From Lachnospiraceae bacterium (GTDB lineage Bacteria > Bacillota > Clostridia > Lachnospirales > Lachnospiraceae), in the NCBI GenBank assembly GCA_016291405.1, contig JAEEXG010000023.1, forward strand, positions 1 through 36,943: 36,943 nt of DNA. The letters are read 5' to 3'. The notes beneath the pieces were generated by a model. That model worked only from the letters and a program-made list of their open reading frames with translations, was not told where the DNA came from and made no database searches. The translations under genes were made by a program, and so were the position numbers. Shown piece by piece: positions 24,548 through 33,508 of the stretch (positions are counted from its first letter, which is position 1; each line of letters begins with the position of its first letter).

Positions 24548-26007
24548 TAAAAGTTTTTCTCCATTGCTTTGCGCATTCCGAGTTCTTTGATTTCATCTAA
24601 GTAGGTAATTACCTGTGCTTCAGTATCATTTACCTTAGTTAAATCCTGTCCGAAGAAACCTTCGTTAGAAAGGAAGGCATGTACAAAGGTCTTTGTATCT
24701 TTGTTTGAGTATTCCTTAAAGAATTCAAGGACTTCCTTATCATCCATGATCTTATACTCTTCGTCGCCTCTCTTACCGATTAATGCGCCGTCTCTAAGCT
24801 CTGTGGATGAATAGAATGCCATTAATGCAGCAAGTGAGAATGTAAGGTGTGCGGGAAGCTTACCGGTCTTTTCAACGTAACCTAAGAAGCTTGGCATACA
24901 TCTTGCTCTCCACTTTGAAACTGAGTTAAGGGAGATTGAAAGTAATGCGTGGTCTACGTAAGGGTTGTTGAAACGCTCCTTTACAGCGCTTGCAAAGTTG
25001 AGTAAGTCTTCCTTGGGAAGAGATAATGTAGGAATAACTTCATCAAAGATTGTTGCATCCATGAAGTTACGGATTAAATCATCTTCCATTGATTCTCTTA
25101 CAATGTTGTTTCCGCAAAGGAAAGAAGCAAGCACGAAGGAAGTGTGGGCACCGTTAAGGATGCGCACCTTTCTTTGCTTATAAGGCTTCTGATTGTCTGT
25201 ATAAATAACGGGAAGGCCTGCCTTAACAAAGGGAAGCTCATCGCTTAAATCTTTCTTTGATTCGATAACCCACAAAGCAAAAGGCTCAGCGGTTACAACA
25301 AGCTTATCTTCGTATCCAAGTTCATTGAAGATTTCCTGTTCATTGTTTCTGGGATAACCTGTAACGATTCTATCTACAAGTGTGGAACAGAAGTTACAAG
25401 CATCGTTTACCCAAGCCTTAAATTCAAGGGGAAGCTGCCATAAATCAATGTATTTGTTTACGCACTTTTGAAGTTCGATTCCGTTATCATCAATAAGTTC
25501 AACGGGAAGCATCACAAGGCCCTTATCCTTAGCGCCTGAAAATGCTGAGAATCTCTTAAATAAAAACTTCGTAAGCTTTCCGGGGAAAGTCTTTGAAGGG
25601 TTAACTGAGAATGAATCGCTTTCATCAAACACAATACCTGCCTCGGTGGTGTTTGAAACAATGTATCTTAAAGTATCAAGACGCGCATATTCCATGAAAC
25701 GGTCGTATTCTTCGTAGACACCGACTGTATCTGAAACAGATGTGATGATTCTGTTTTGAACGCTTGGTTTTCCGTCAACACGTCCTCTTAAAGAAACCGT
25801 ATAGATATTGTCCTGCTTTCCAAAATTTTCAAGTGAGCCAAATTCGATTGGCTTAACAAGAACAATACTTCCGTCAAAAAGTCCCTTTTCATTGCAGATA
25901 TCAAACATGTAATCTACGAATGCACGTAAGAAATTGCCCTCTCCAAACTGTAATACTTTAACCGGGCGCTTAACTACGTCCACCATGTCTTTGTTTAGTT
26001 GTTTCAT
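24547..26007 (-). CDS. uxaB: Tagaturonate reductase (486 aa)
   Basis: NADH-dependent reduction of D-tagaturonate to D-altronate. It belongs to the long-chain mannitol dehydrogenase family: dinucleotide-binding motif QFGEGNFLRAF (20-30), the segment SNTTEAGI that follows, and the catalytic KxxxxNxxH-type region (RKVRILNGAHT). The length is normal. The ribosome site is CGGAGG. It is the first gene of uxaBA, divergent from the lacI-uxaC pair; a consensus promoter with an operator at +1 lies directly upstream. Confidence 0.95.
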   Translation of the reverse strand: MKQLNKDMVDVVKRPVKVLQFGEGNFLRAFVDYMFDICNEKGLFDGSIVLVKPIEFGSLENFGKQDNIYTVSLRGRVDGKPSVQNRIITSVSDTVGVYEEYDRFMEYARLDTLRYIVSNTTEAGIVFDESDSFSVNPSKTFPGKLTKFLFKRFSAFSGAKDKGLVMLPVELIDDNGIELQKCVNKYIDLWQLPLEFKAWVNDACNFCSTLVDRIVTGYPRNNEQEIFNELGYEDKLVVTAEPFALWVIESKKDLSDELPFVKAGLPVIYTDNQKPYKQRKVRILNGAHTSFVLASFLCGNNIVRESMEDDLIRNFMDATIFDEVIPTLSLPKEDLLNFASAVKERFNNPYVDHALLSISLNSVSKWRARCMPSFLGYVEKTGKLPAHLTFSLAALMAFYSSTELRDGALIGKRGDEEYKIMDDKEVLEFFKEYSNKDTKTFVHAFLSNEGFFGQDLTKVNDTEAQVITYLDEIKELGMRKAMEKNF

Positions 26008-26024
26008 AAAAAACCTCCGATTTT

Positions 26025-26040
26025 ATGTAAGTGCTTACAT
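26025..26040. promoter_or_regulatory. Candidate LacI operator at the uxaB start site
   Basis: ATGTAAGTGCTTACAT, a 16-bp palindrome except for its two central bases. It overlaps the predicted uxaB transcription start (near 26039), so a bound repressor would block the promoter. Confidence 0.75.
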
Positions 26041-26045
26041 GACGT

Positions 26046-26074
26046 ATAATACCCTCTAAATCCTATAATGTCAA
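26046..26074 (-). promoter_or_regulatory. uxaBA promoter
   Basis: Minus-strand TTGACA (26069-26074), 17 bp, TATTAT (26046-26051). Its -35 box is 1 bp from the -35 box of the divergent promoter. Confidence 0.85.
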
Positions 26075-26075
26075 C

Positions 26076-26104
26076 TTGATTTCTTTTTACATATATCTTA
26101 TAAT
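26076..26104 (+). promoter_or_regulatory. lacI-uxaC promoter
   Basis: TTGATT (26076-26081), 17 bp, TATAAT (26099-26104). Predicted start near 26111, just before the second candidate operator. Confidence 0.82.
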
Positions 26105-26115
26105 CAACTTAAATT

Positions 26116-26131
26116 GTGAAAACGCTTACAT
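26116..26131. promoter_or_regulatory. Candidate LacI operator in the lacI-uxaC leader
   Basis: GTGAAAACGCTTACAT shares the CTTACAT half-site with the uxaB operator and has the CG centre usual for LacI-family proteins. It starts about 5 nt after the predicted transcription start. The two operator centres are about 91 bp apart. Confidence 0.65.
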
Positions 26132-26148
26132 TTAAAACGGAGAGGAAA

Positions 26149-27183
26149 ATGGCAGAAAAAAAGAGTAAGATCACAATATATGACATATCAAAAGAAGCCG
26201 GAGTTTCAATCGCTACGGTTTCAAGAGTTTTAAACGATTCAAATAACGTTAATCCAAAAACCAGAGAAAAGATTACAGAGGTTATGGAAAAAATGGGTTA
26301 TAAGCCAAATGCTTTTGCAAGAGGTTTAGGCCTAGACACCATGAAGACAATCGGTATTCTTTGTGCGGATTCTTCGGATACATACCTTGCAAAGGCCGTT
26401 TACCTTATAGAAGAGGCTCTTCGCCAGAATAACTACGACTCTCTTCTTTGCTGCACGGGATATGATTTTCAAAATAAGCAAAAGTCTTTAGACTTACTTA
26501 TTTCAAAGAAAGTCGACGCCGCTATTTTGGTTGGTTCAAACTTTTTGGACACAACGGTTTCTTCAAACAATAACTACATAAAAGAAGCCGCAAAATCAAT
26601 TCCCATCATGCTTTTAAACGCCTGCTTTGAATGTCAGAACGTTTACTCCCTCTTCTGCGATGACTTAAACGCCACAAAATCGGCCGTTGAGTTTTTGGTT
26701 AAAAAGGGAAGAAAGAAGATTCTATACCTTTACAGTTCAAAATCCTATTCCGGCGTAAAGAAACTTGAAGGCTACAAAGAAGCTTTAAAAGAAAACAATT
26801 TAAGCTTATCAGATGACTACATCGTATACTGCAATTCTAACCGTGACGATGTAAACGGATTTGTTAAAACAATCGAGGAAGTTTATGAAAAGGGCCTTCG
26901 CTTTGACGCCGTTGTTTCAAGTGAAGATTACCTTGCAATCGCCGCTTTAAAGTTTGCCATTAAAAAAGGCATAAGCGTGCCAAAAGATTTATCCATTATA
27001 GGCTACAACAACTCTCCCATGGCTTTAATGACTCAGCCTGAAATCACCAGTGTCGACAATCGCTTGGAAGCTTTGTCAAAGCAGCTTGTGGCCACACTCC
27101 TTGGAGTGCTTGAAGGAAAAGAAATGCCTGCAAAAACAGAATATAAGGGCATCTTAATAGAAAGAGACTCAACCGAAAGTTAG
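26149..27183 (+). CDS. LacI-family regulator of the galacturonate genes (344 aa)
   Basis: Full-length LacI-type repressor: helix-turn-helix TIYDISKEAGVSIATVSRVL, hinge (NAFARGL), then a sugar-binding-fold effector domain. The start is ATG 26149, with GGAGAGG directly upstream; an earlier GTG at 26116 lies inside a likely operator and has no ribosome site. It is the first gene of a lacI-uxaC operon divergent from uxaBA, so it very probably represses the uronate genes until galacturonate or an intermediate binds. Functional analogue of ExuR/UxaR from other phyla, though ExuR itself is GntR-type. Confidence 0.94.
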   Translation: MAEKKSKITIYDISKEAGVSIATVSRVLNDSNNVNPKTREKITEVMEKMGYKPNAFARGLGLDTMKTIGILCADSSDTYLAKAVYLIEEALRQNNYDSLLCCTGYDFQNKQKSLDLLISKKVDAAILVGSNFLDTTVSSNNNYIKEAAKSIPIMLLNACFECQNVYSLFCDDLNATKSAVEFLVKKGRKKILYLYSSKSYSGVKKLEGYKEALKENNLSLSDDYIVYCNSNRDDVNGFVKTIEEVYEKGLRFDAVVSSEDYLAIAALKFAIKKGISVPKDLSIIGYNNSPMALMTQPEITSVDNRLEALSKQLVATLLGVLEGKEMPAKTEYKGILIERDSTES

Positions 27184-27192
27184 GAGAAAAAC

Positions 27193-28608
27193 ATGAAAAA
27201 ATTTATGGACAAGGATTTTATCCTTACAACCAAAACCGCGCAAAAGCTCTATCACTCATTCGCAGAGAACATGCCGGTTTTAGACTATCACTGTCACATC
27301 AATCCCGAAGAAATCGCTCATGACAGACAGTTTGAAAACATCACTCAGGTCTGGCTTGGCGGCGACCACTACAAATGGCGTTTCATGCGTTCTTGCGGCG
27401 TAGATGAAAAGTACATTACAGGTGATGCATCAGACCACGATAAGTTCATTGCCTGGGCTAAGTGCTTACAGAAAGCCATCGGAAATCCCCTTTATCACTG
27501 GAGCCACTTAGAGCTTCAAAGATACTTTGGATTTAACAAGCCTTTGACAGAAGAAACCGCTGAGGAAGCCTGGAAGGTTTGTAACAAGGCATTAGCTAAG
27601 AAAGATATGAGCGTAAGAAGCATCATTAAGCGTTCAAACGTTACTTTGATCTGCACAACAGACGATCCCATCGATGCTCTTAACTTCCATGAAGAAATAA
27701 AGAACGACTCATCCTTTGACGTACAGGTTCTTCCCGCATGGAGACCGGATAAGTCAATGAACCTTGAAAAGCCCACCTACTTTGATTATCTTGCAAAATT
27801 GGAAGGTACAGTAGGCTTTAAGATTTCTACTTTCGAAGATTTAATGAAGGCATTAAGACTTCGCCTTGACTACTTTGAAAACCACGGTTGTTCCGTTTCA
27901 GACCACGGTCTTGACGATGTAATGTGCACTCCCGCTTCTAAGGAAGAAATCGAAGCTATTTTTGCTAAGAGATTATCAGGTACTGAAGTTACAGAAGAAG
28001 AAGTTTTAAAGTTTAAGACAGCATTCATGGTTGAAATGGGCAAAGAATACGCCAAGAGAAACTGGGTAATGCAGCTTCACTACGGCTGTAAGAGAGATAA
28101 CAACACAAAGAGATTTGAAAAGCTCGGTCCCGATACAGGTTTTGACTGCATAAGAAACGACACAAACGCATCTAACCTTGCTAACTTCCTTGATGCTCTT
28201 GAAAAAGAAGGTTCACTTCCTAAGACCATCATTTACTCCCTTAACCCCGGAGACAACGAAGCAATCGGCACAATTATCGGATGCTTCCAGGATTCAACAG
28301 CAGTTGCTAAGATTCAGCACGGTTCAGCTTGGTGGTTTAACGATAATAAAATCGGTATGGAAAACCAGATTAAGTCTTTAGCTAACCTTGGTAACCTTTC
28401 AGGATTTGTGGGAATGCTTACAGACTCAAGAAGCTTCTTATCATACACCCGTCACGAATACTTTAGAAGAATCCTTTGTAACGTAATCGGTGAATGGGTT
28501 GAAAAGGGAGAATACCCTTACGATGAAAAAGTTTTATCAGAAATCGTAAAAGGCATTTCTTACAACAACGCAGTTAAGTACTTTGGATTTAACTTAGAGA
28601 CAAAGTAA
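27193..28608 (+). CDS. uxaC: Glucuronate/galacturonate isomerase (471 aa)
   Basis: Converts D-galacturonate to D-tagaturonate (and D-glucuronate to D-fructuronate), the entry step of uronate breakdown. It belongs to the amidohydrolase-like UxaC family: the HxH metal motif is H33/H35 in LDYHCHI, and the family's WLGGDHYKWR, SDHGLD and WWFNDNK segments are present. The length is typical. It starts 9 bp after the LacI gene; its AGGAG ribosome site overlaps the LacI stop codon. With uxaB and uxaA it completes galacturonate to 2-keto-3-deoxygluconate; the kinase and aldolase that follow are not in the window. Confidence 0.97.
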   Translation: MKKFMDKDFILTTKTAQKLYHSFAENMPVLDYHCHINPEEIAHDRQFENITQVWLGGDHYKWRFMRSCGVDEKYITGDASDHDKFIAWAKCLQKAIGNPLYHWSHLELQRYFGFNKPLTEETAEEAWKVCNKALAKKDMSVRSIIKRSNVTLICTTDDPIDALNFHEEIKNDSSFDVQVLPAWRPDKSMNLEKPTYFDYLAKLEGTVGFKISTFEDLMKALRLRLDYFENHGCSVSDHGLDDVMCTPASKEEIEAIFAKRLSGTEVTEEEVLKFKTAFMVEMGKEYAKRNWVMQLHYGCKRDNNTKRFEKLGPDTGFDCIRNDTNASNLANFLDALEKEGSLPKTIIYSLNPGDNEAIGTIIGCFQDSTAVAKIQHGSAWWFNDNKIGMENQIKSLANLGNLSGFVGMLTDSRSFLSYTRHEYFRRILCNVIGEWVEKGEYPYDEKVLSEIVKGISYNNAVKYFGFNLETK

Positions 28609-28620
28609 TTTAAGCACTTA

Positions 28621-28648
28621 AAAAGCCTCGGCAAATGCCGAGGCTTTT
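28621..28648 (+). terminator. Bidirectional terminator between uxaC and deoD
   Basis: Twelve-bp stem AAAAGCCTCGGC / GCCGAGGCTTTT with an AAAT loop, flanked by A and T runs between two convergent genes. Confidence 0.95.
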
Positions 28649-28661
28649 ATTTTTCTTTATC

Positions 28662-29393
28662 TTATTTAAGCTTATCCATTGCTACTGCTGTTTCAAGAGC
28701 AACTTCCATCATCTGTGTAAATGAGTTCTGTCTTTCTTCTGCTGTGGTTGCTTCTCCCGTTACAATTGAATCTGAAATTGTAAGGATTGCAAGTGCTCTC
28801 TTCTTAGCCTTAATAGCGTTCATGTAAAGGGCTGCAGCTTCCATTTCAACTGCCAAAGCTCCCATTGAAGCCCATCTATCGTTAACTGTAGGATCTGCAT
28901 CGTAGAAGGTGTCTGAAGATACCACATTACCTACGTGATACTTAGCACCGATTCTTTCTCCTGCCTTAATTGCTTCGCTAAGAAGTGTGTAGTCAGCAAT
29001 AGGAGCAAATGCACCGGGAAGGTTAAACTGACGGGCATAATTTGAATTTGTCAAAGCTCCCATTCCAAATACTATATCGCGGATCTTAACTTCTTTTTGT
29101 AAAGCTCCTGCAGAGCCAACTCTTATGATGTTATCTACATCAAAGAAGTTAAATAATTCGTAGCTGTAAATGCCGATTGAAGGCATTCCCATACCGCTTG
29201 CCATAACGGATACCTTTGTACCCTTATAAGTTCCTGTGTAACCTTGAACGCCTCTTACGTTGTTTACAAGCACGGGATTTTCCAAAAAGTTTTCTGCTAT
29301 GAATTTAGATCTAAGCGGATCTCCCGGCATAAGCACGGTCTTAGCAAAGTCTTCAGGCTTTGCATTAATGTGAGGTGTAGGATAATTTGCCAT
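28662..29393 (-). CDS. deoD: Purine nucleoside phosphorylase, DeoD type (243 aa)
   Basis: Phosphorolyses purine (deoxy)nucleosides to the base and (deoxy)ribose 1-phosphate. It is the hexameric NP-I type: PTPHINA at the N-terminus, VLMPGDPLR phosphate loop, GSAGAL, and EMEAAALY plus SDSIVTGE in the base/ribose pocket. The start is ATG 29393 (AAAGGAG 11 nt upstream); earlier codons overlap the previous gene. It begins 16 bp after the stop of the REC/HD-GYP-like regulator and is probably cotranscribed with it. Confidence 0.96.
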   Translation of the reverse strand: MANYPTPHINAKPEDFAKTVLMPGDPLRSKFIAENFLENPVLVNNVRGVQGYTGTYKGTKVSVMASGMGMPSIGIYSYELFNFFDVDNIIRVGSAGALQKEVKIRDIVFGMGALTNSNYARQFNLPGAFAPIADYTLLSEAIKAGERIGAKYHVGNVVSSDTFYDADPTVNDRWASMGALAVEMEAAALYMNAIKAKKRALAILTISDSIVTGEATTAEERQNSFTQMMEVALETAVAMDKLK

Positions 29394-29409
29394 TTTAATA
29401 TACTCTCCT

Positions 29410-30507
29410 TTAACTGTTCTTTTTCTCGAAGGCTTCTTCAATAAGAGGATCTATATCTTCAAAAGCCTCCATCAAATCGGGATTATAAGCTTTGTATTCA
29501 GCCTCAAGGATTTTTCTCATGACGCTTCTATGGGGCTTTTCGGACCCGTCCGCTAAAAACCTTAATTCTTCATATCTGTGAGCAAGGCCTACTATCTGGG
29601 CGCAAATTGGGATTTCTTTGCCCGTTAAGCCTACAGGATAGCCTTTTCCGTCGTAGGTTTCAAACATATATCTGCAAATATCGTAGCCATACTTTCTTTC
29701 CATCTGATGGCCTGTGTTTGCAAACATAATGTTGATTATCTCCGAGCCTGCGATGGGGCGTTTCTTTACCTGCACCATTGCTCTTGAAGAAGAAGCGTCA
29801 TTGTTTGTAAATACAGAATCGGGAATAACCACTTTTCCAAGGTCATGAAGAAGTGTGGCATCCACAATAACTTTGTTTACACTCTTTGAAAGGCCGTATT
29901 GAGGAAATTTATTCATAAGCCTTTCGCAAAGTAAGCCGGTTAACTTCTGAATCCTTGCATTGTGCTCCTCGTTGTCGGGAAGCATCTTTTTAAGGATTGC
30001 CCTGATGTTATCGTCCCACTTACCTCTGTGAAGGTTTTTAGCCTTCTTTACGACCTCATACTGGTTGGTAAGGTATACACTCTTTTCGTTTATGATATCT
30101 TCAAGGTTTTGCTCAAGGGCGCTTATCTGCACAAAAGCATCGACGCTCTTAAGTAAATCTGCTGCCCTGAAAGGCTTATAAATAATATCAACAACTTTGT
30201 TTTTCTTACCCTGTACCAATATATCCGCCGATTCATCGGAAGTGGTGATGATAACGGGAATCTTTTCGTTAAGCCCCGTCTCCTGTAAGTAATCCATTAC
30301 CCCGAATCCGTCAAGTTTGGGCATGTGAATATCAAGGATGATAAGCGCAATGTTTGCTTCTTCCTCCTTGATGGTAAAGACCGCTTGATGACCGTTTTCA
30401 GCCTCAAGTATTCTGTACTTATTTTTTAGGATTTCGCGCAAAATACTTCTGTTGATTTCCTCGTCTTCGGCAATAAGTACTGTCGGTTTATTTTTTTCAG
30501 TAGCCAT
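29410..30507 (-). CDS. Response regulator with degenerate HD-GYP output domain (365 aa)
   Basis: N-terminal receiver domain (LIAEDEE; phospho-acceptor D59 in LILDIHMPKLDG; K111 in IYKPF), then a linker helix and an HD-GYP-like domain that in active members degrades c-di-GMP. Motifs kept: HNAR (182-185), HDLGK (221-225) and DGKGYP (286-291). Motifs lost: the HHE triplet is MFE (281-283) and the His normally found before the 'GxEI' helix is not visible in KKRPIAGSEI. Metal binding is therefore incomplete and phosphodiesterase activity doubtful. The ribosome site is GGGAGGA. It is followed by deoD. A relay with the hybrid kinase and HPt protein of this window is possible but unproven. Confidence 0.9.
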   Translation of the reverse strand: MATEKNKPTVLIAEDEEINRSILREILKNKYRILEAENGHQAVFTIKEEEANIALIILDIHMPKLDGFGVMDYLQETGLNEKIPVIITTSDESADILVQGKKNKVVDIIYKPFRAADLLKSVDAFVQISALEQNLEDIINEKSVYLTNQYEVVKKAKNLHRGKWDDNIRAILKKMLPDNEEHNARIQKLTGLLCERLMNKFPQYGLSKSVNKVIVDATLLHDLGKVVIPDSVFTNNDASSSRAMVQVKKRPIAGSEIINIMFANTGHQMERKYGYDICRYMFETYDGKGYPVGLTGKEIPICAQIVGLAHRYEELRFLADGSEKPHRSVMRKILEAEYKAYNPDLMEAFEDIDPLIEEAFEKKNS

Positions 30508-30689
30508 CCGGGGATCCTCCCTTGAGATTGATACAAATAGATTTTATAGCATTTTTAAAATGATTTCAAACAAAATTGTGACAAATTAATTATTTTTAAT
30601 TATTTTTGATTAGAAATGAAGCGCAGAGGGCTCCAATTAAGACTATACAATAGGATAATTAACTTACAGTAAATGAAAAAGCCCCATAA

Positions 30690-30724
30690 ATAATAAAAAG
30701 ACACAGGTTTTATCCTGTGTCTTT
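30690..30724 (-). terminator. Terminator of the L,D-transpeptidase gene
   Basis: Eleven-bp stem AAAGACACAGG / CCTGTGTCTTT with a 6-nt loop, 14 bp past the stop, followed on the minus strand by TTTATTATTTAT. The 190 bp between it and the response regulator ATG are AT-rich with no further gene seen. Confidence 0.85.
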
Positions 30725-30738
30725 GAGTTTCTTTTTTA

Positions 30739-32175
30739 CTACCATGTGATAATGGGAGTGTCAGGCTGAATGTTTTCATAAATCACCTGAGCAGTAGGAA
30801 GTCTTAAGTTTACACATCCGTGTGAACCGTTTCCGAATCGGTTCTCACCGCCGAATTCTTCTTCCGTTCTCCATGTGGCATCATGCATGCCGTTTGCATC
30901 ATCAAAGGGCATCCAATAATACACGAAATCGTTCCATGTAGGCCCCTTTAAGGTTACATTGGTAACTTTATAGGTTAAAGAGAATGTGCCTTCGTTTGTG
31001 GTGCAGGCAGGGTCTTCAAACATACCTGTGGTGCAATCGTCGTTAACTATCTGCACTCCGTTTACATACATCCACACCTTTTGATCTCTTAAGCTTATTT
31101 CAACATAAGTGTTTCCGATTTCAGCTCCTGCGGGACGCTGTCCGGCTCTTGAATAAACCGCATCAACCGTCTCAACCGAATTTGGAGAAAGAACCGCTTT
31201 TCTTATAGCTTCTTTTGTGCCTTCCTGATTAACGAGCCAACCGTAGTCTCCGCCGTGAACTATAACCTGCTCACCTGTGCTTGTGGTAAATGCTCTGTCC
31301 ATTCCAAAGGTATTAAATGTGCCGGCCAAAGATGCCACAAAGCTTGTTAAAGCTTCTTCGTCAATTACATCGTCAGGTCCAAACTCATATAAGGATAAAA
31401 GCTTTTCAGGCCCAACAGTCAGCACATTACCGCAGATATTAACGGTAAGTGTCTTTCCTAAAAGAATCTTGTAATACTCTTTTGTCTGGTCTAACTTTTT
31501 ATCATCCGAAAGAATTTCAGGCTTTATGTAGTCATCAGAAGTTATAACCACTTGGGGTTCTTTATTCTTAATGGCAGCTTCAAGCTTCTTTTCCAAAGCG
31601 CCCTTTTTAAGTTCGTTACCGTAGCTTTCCTTTTCTACAATAAAGTTACCTGAAATCTTATCATAGCTAACGTAAGCATCGTGTGACTTAATTCTTGTAC
31701 CAAGATCAAGAACCTTTAAATTCCTAAGCTCCATCTTTGAAAAGTCGCCGTTTGCGGCTATATCGTAGGTGTAGTCTTTCCTCTCTGCTCCGTTAATAAA
31801 TTCTTCTTTAGAAAGGGTCTGATTGTCAAAAACAGTCATTAAATCCTTTAAAAGGTCGTTATAGTTAAAGTTAAGTCTGTCAAAAGAAAAGTCCTGTGTG
31901 TCATCGGGGTAATCAGACACTATTTCAACGCTTTGCTTTTCAAAGTCCTCTTCTATGGCGCTAACAGCTTCATAGGGAGTAAGGCCGCTAATGTCAACAC
32001 CGTTATAAAAGGTGTTATCGTAAAAGGCTTTGTTTTCTGCCAAAAACGCTTCGTATTTCTCTGTATTTGCTTTGTCAATTTCAATTTCATTGACGGTTGC
32101 TTTTATCTTTGGTGCGGAAAGCAACACGCCTGCCAAAATTGCCAAAGACAAAGCTAAAAAACCTAATTTCTTCAT
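30739..32175 (-). CDS. L,D-transpeptidase, YkuD family (478 aa)
   Basis: Cell-wall enzyme that makes 3-3 peptide cross-links or attaches groups to peptidoglycan using a catalytic Cys. An N-terminal signal or anchor helix (about 4-22) is followed by a long region with a VanW/PG-binding-4-like repeat (NGVDISGLTPYEAVSAIEE) and then the YkuD domain in the last 130 residues. The catalytic motif is SHGCVNLR, with C454, preceded by the conserved His in NGMHDATW. The length is typical of clostridial enzymes with the extra N-terminal domains. A possible promoter (TTGACT at 32241-32246, TAAACT at 32219-32224) lies upstream. The PgeF-like gene, also concerned with peptidoglycan, is just before it. Confidence 0.94.
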   Translation of the reverse strand: MKKLGFLALSLAILAGVLLSAPKIKATVNEIEIDKANTEKYEAFLAENKAFYDNTFYNGVDISGLTPYEAVSAIEEDFEKQSVEIVSDYPDDTQDFSFDRLNFNYNDLLKDLMTVFDNQTLSKEEFINGAERKDYTYDIAANGDFSKMELRNLKVLDLGTRIKSHDAYVSYDKISGNFIVEKESYGNELKKGALEKKLEAAIKNKEPQVVITSDDYIKPEILSDDKKLDQTKEYYKILLGKTLTVNICGNVLTVGPEKLLSLYEFGPDDVIDEEALTSFVASLAGTFNTFGMDRAFTTSTGEQVIVHGGDYGWLVNQEGTKEAIRKAVLSPNSVETVDAVYSRAGQRPAGAEIGNTYVEISLRDQKVWMYVNGVQIVNDDCTTGMFEDPACTTNEGTFSLTYKVTNVTLKGPTWNDFVYYWMPFDDANGMHDATWRTEEEFGGENRFGNGSHGCVNLRLPTAQVIYENIQPDTPIITW

Positions 32176-32251
32176 CTATTAAAAATCTCCAAAAATTGCT
32201 GTATTACACGCTTTATTTAGTTTAGCGTTTTTTGTTAAAAAGTCAATGTTT

Positions 32252-33478
32252 TTAGCTTAATTCGATAACGCAGGCAAGGCTTCCTCTCTCACCCTTTGTG
32301 TATCTGTGAGAAAAGTACTTATCGGGATGGCACATAGTGCAGTCTCCCACGGTTTCAATATTTTCGCTAAGCACTCCAAGCTGCAAGAAACGCTCTCTTA
32401 CAACTCCTCTTAAATCAAGCATGTATTTTCCGTTTTCACACTCATCATAAAAGAAAGAAGCATCGGAATTAAGAAGCTTATCTACTGCCTCCGTAACTTC
32501 TTTTCCAACTTCAAAGCAGCACTTATCGATTGCAGGGCCGATTGCTATGTGAATCTTTGATACATCGGCGCCAAGTGCCTTCATTTTTTCAATCGCGTTT
32601 CTTTCTATATCTTTTACTGTGCTCTTCCAGCCGCAGTGAACGGCGCCTACCACATTGTTTTCTTTATCCTCAAGTAAAACAGGCACACAATCAGCCGTAA
32701 AGATAACTAGAGGAACTTCCTTTTCATTTGTTACATATCCATCCGCTACAATTAAATCACCGGGTCCGTAAGCCTTTCTTAAATCCATCTTTGTGGCTAT
32801 GTGCACGTTGTTTCCGTGTACCTGTTCTCCGCATACAAATGCTAAGTTCTTTATGCCCGCAGTTTCAAAGAAACGTCTGAAGTTTTCGGTAACTCTGGCC
32901 TTTGAATCTCCTCTGTTCATGCCAAGATTCAAGGAATCGTATATAGAATCGCTCACTCCGCCTATTCTTGTTGAAAAGCCGTGGCTGCTTTCAATTAAGC
33001 TCGACTTTTCGATTTTAACAGGCTTTGTGTCATCAATAAACTCAACCAGCACATCGTGGTCGTATCTTAAAGTCATGTTTAGGTTTTTCTTTCCTTCAAG
33101 CATGGGCTCTAAGAAGTAATGGTCTCCTTCCCATGTAGGGAGGGATAACACCTTATCTTTATCAACCCACTCTAAGATGCCTTCGTCGCAATCAGTCTTT
33201 ACTTCGCCCTTAAAGTCGGTTGCTTTATATAAATACATATCGATATCATCGGTTTCGGAATAAAACTTAATAAGCCCCACCATGTGAAACTCGGTAAGGG
33301 TGAGACCTGTTTCTTCAAACACTTCTCTCACTACGCACTCGTCCGCGGTTTCACCTTCTTCAAACTTACCGCCTACTCCTATCCACTTGCCCTTATTTAT
33401 ATCCTTATCCTTCTTTACTCTGTGAAGCATAAGATACTTTGAATCTTTTTCAATGTAACAAAGCGTTGTATCAAGCAT
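32252..33478 (-). CDS. pgeF: Nudix hydrolase - PgeF (laccase-domain) fusion (408 aa)
   Basis: Two enzymes in one chain. Residues 1-130 are a MutT-type Nudix domain with a perfect Nudix box (G37, E43, REVFEETGL at 51-59), expected to hydrolyse a nucleoside diphosphate derivative. Residues 155-408 are a PgeF/YfiH/LACC1-type domain with its His-Cys-His metal site: H221 in EQVHGN, C264 in TADCVP, H281 in VHCGWK. PgeF proteins remove wrongly built UDP-MurNAc peptides, and relatives act on purine nucleosides. The start is ATG 33478 (AAGGA 9 nt upstream). An extended -10 (TGGTATAAT) lies at 33509-33514. The L,D-transpeptidase gene follows on the same strand, which fits a role in peptidoglycan quality control. 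Confidence 0.93.
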   Translation of the reverse strand: MLDTTLCYIEKDSKYLMLHRVKKDKDINKGKWIGVGGKFEEGETADECVVREVFEETGLTLTEFHMVGLIKFYSETDDIDMYLYKATDFKGEVKTDCDEGILEWVDKDKVLSLPTWEGDHYFLEPMLEGKKNLNMTLRYDHDVLVEFIDDTKPVKIEKSSLIESSHGFSTRIGGVSDSIYDSLNLGMNRGDSKARVTENFRRFFETAGIKNLAFVCGEQVHGNNVHIATKMDLRKAYGPGDLIVADGYVTNEKEVPLVIFTADCVPVLLEDKENNVVGAVHCGWKSTVKDIERNAIEKMKALGADVSKIHIAIGPAIDKCCFEVGKEVTEAVDKLLNSDASFFYDECENGKYMLDLRGVVRERFLQLGVLSENIETVGDCTMCHPDKYFSHRYTKGERGSLACVIELS

Positions 33479-33508
33479 AGTTTCATTCCTTTTTATAAAT
33501 CTTTGAAG

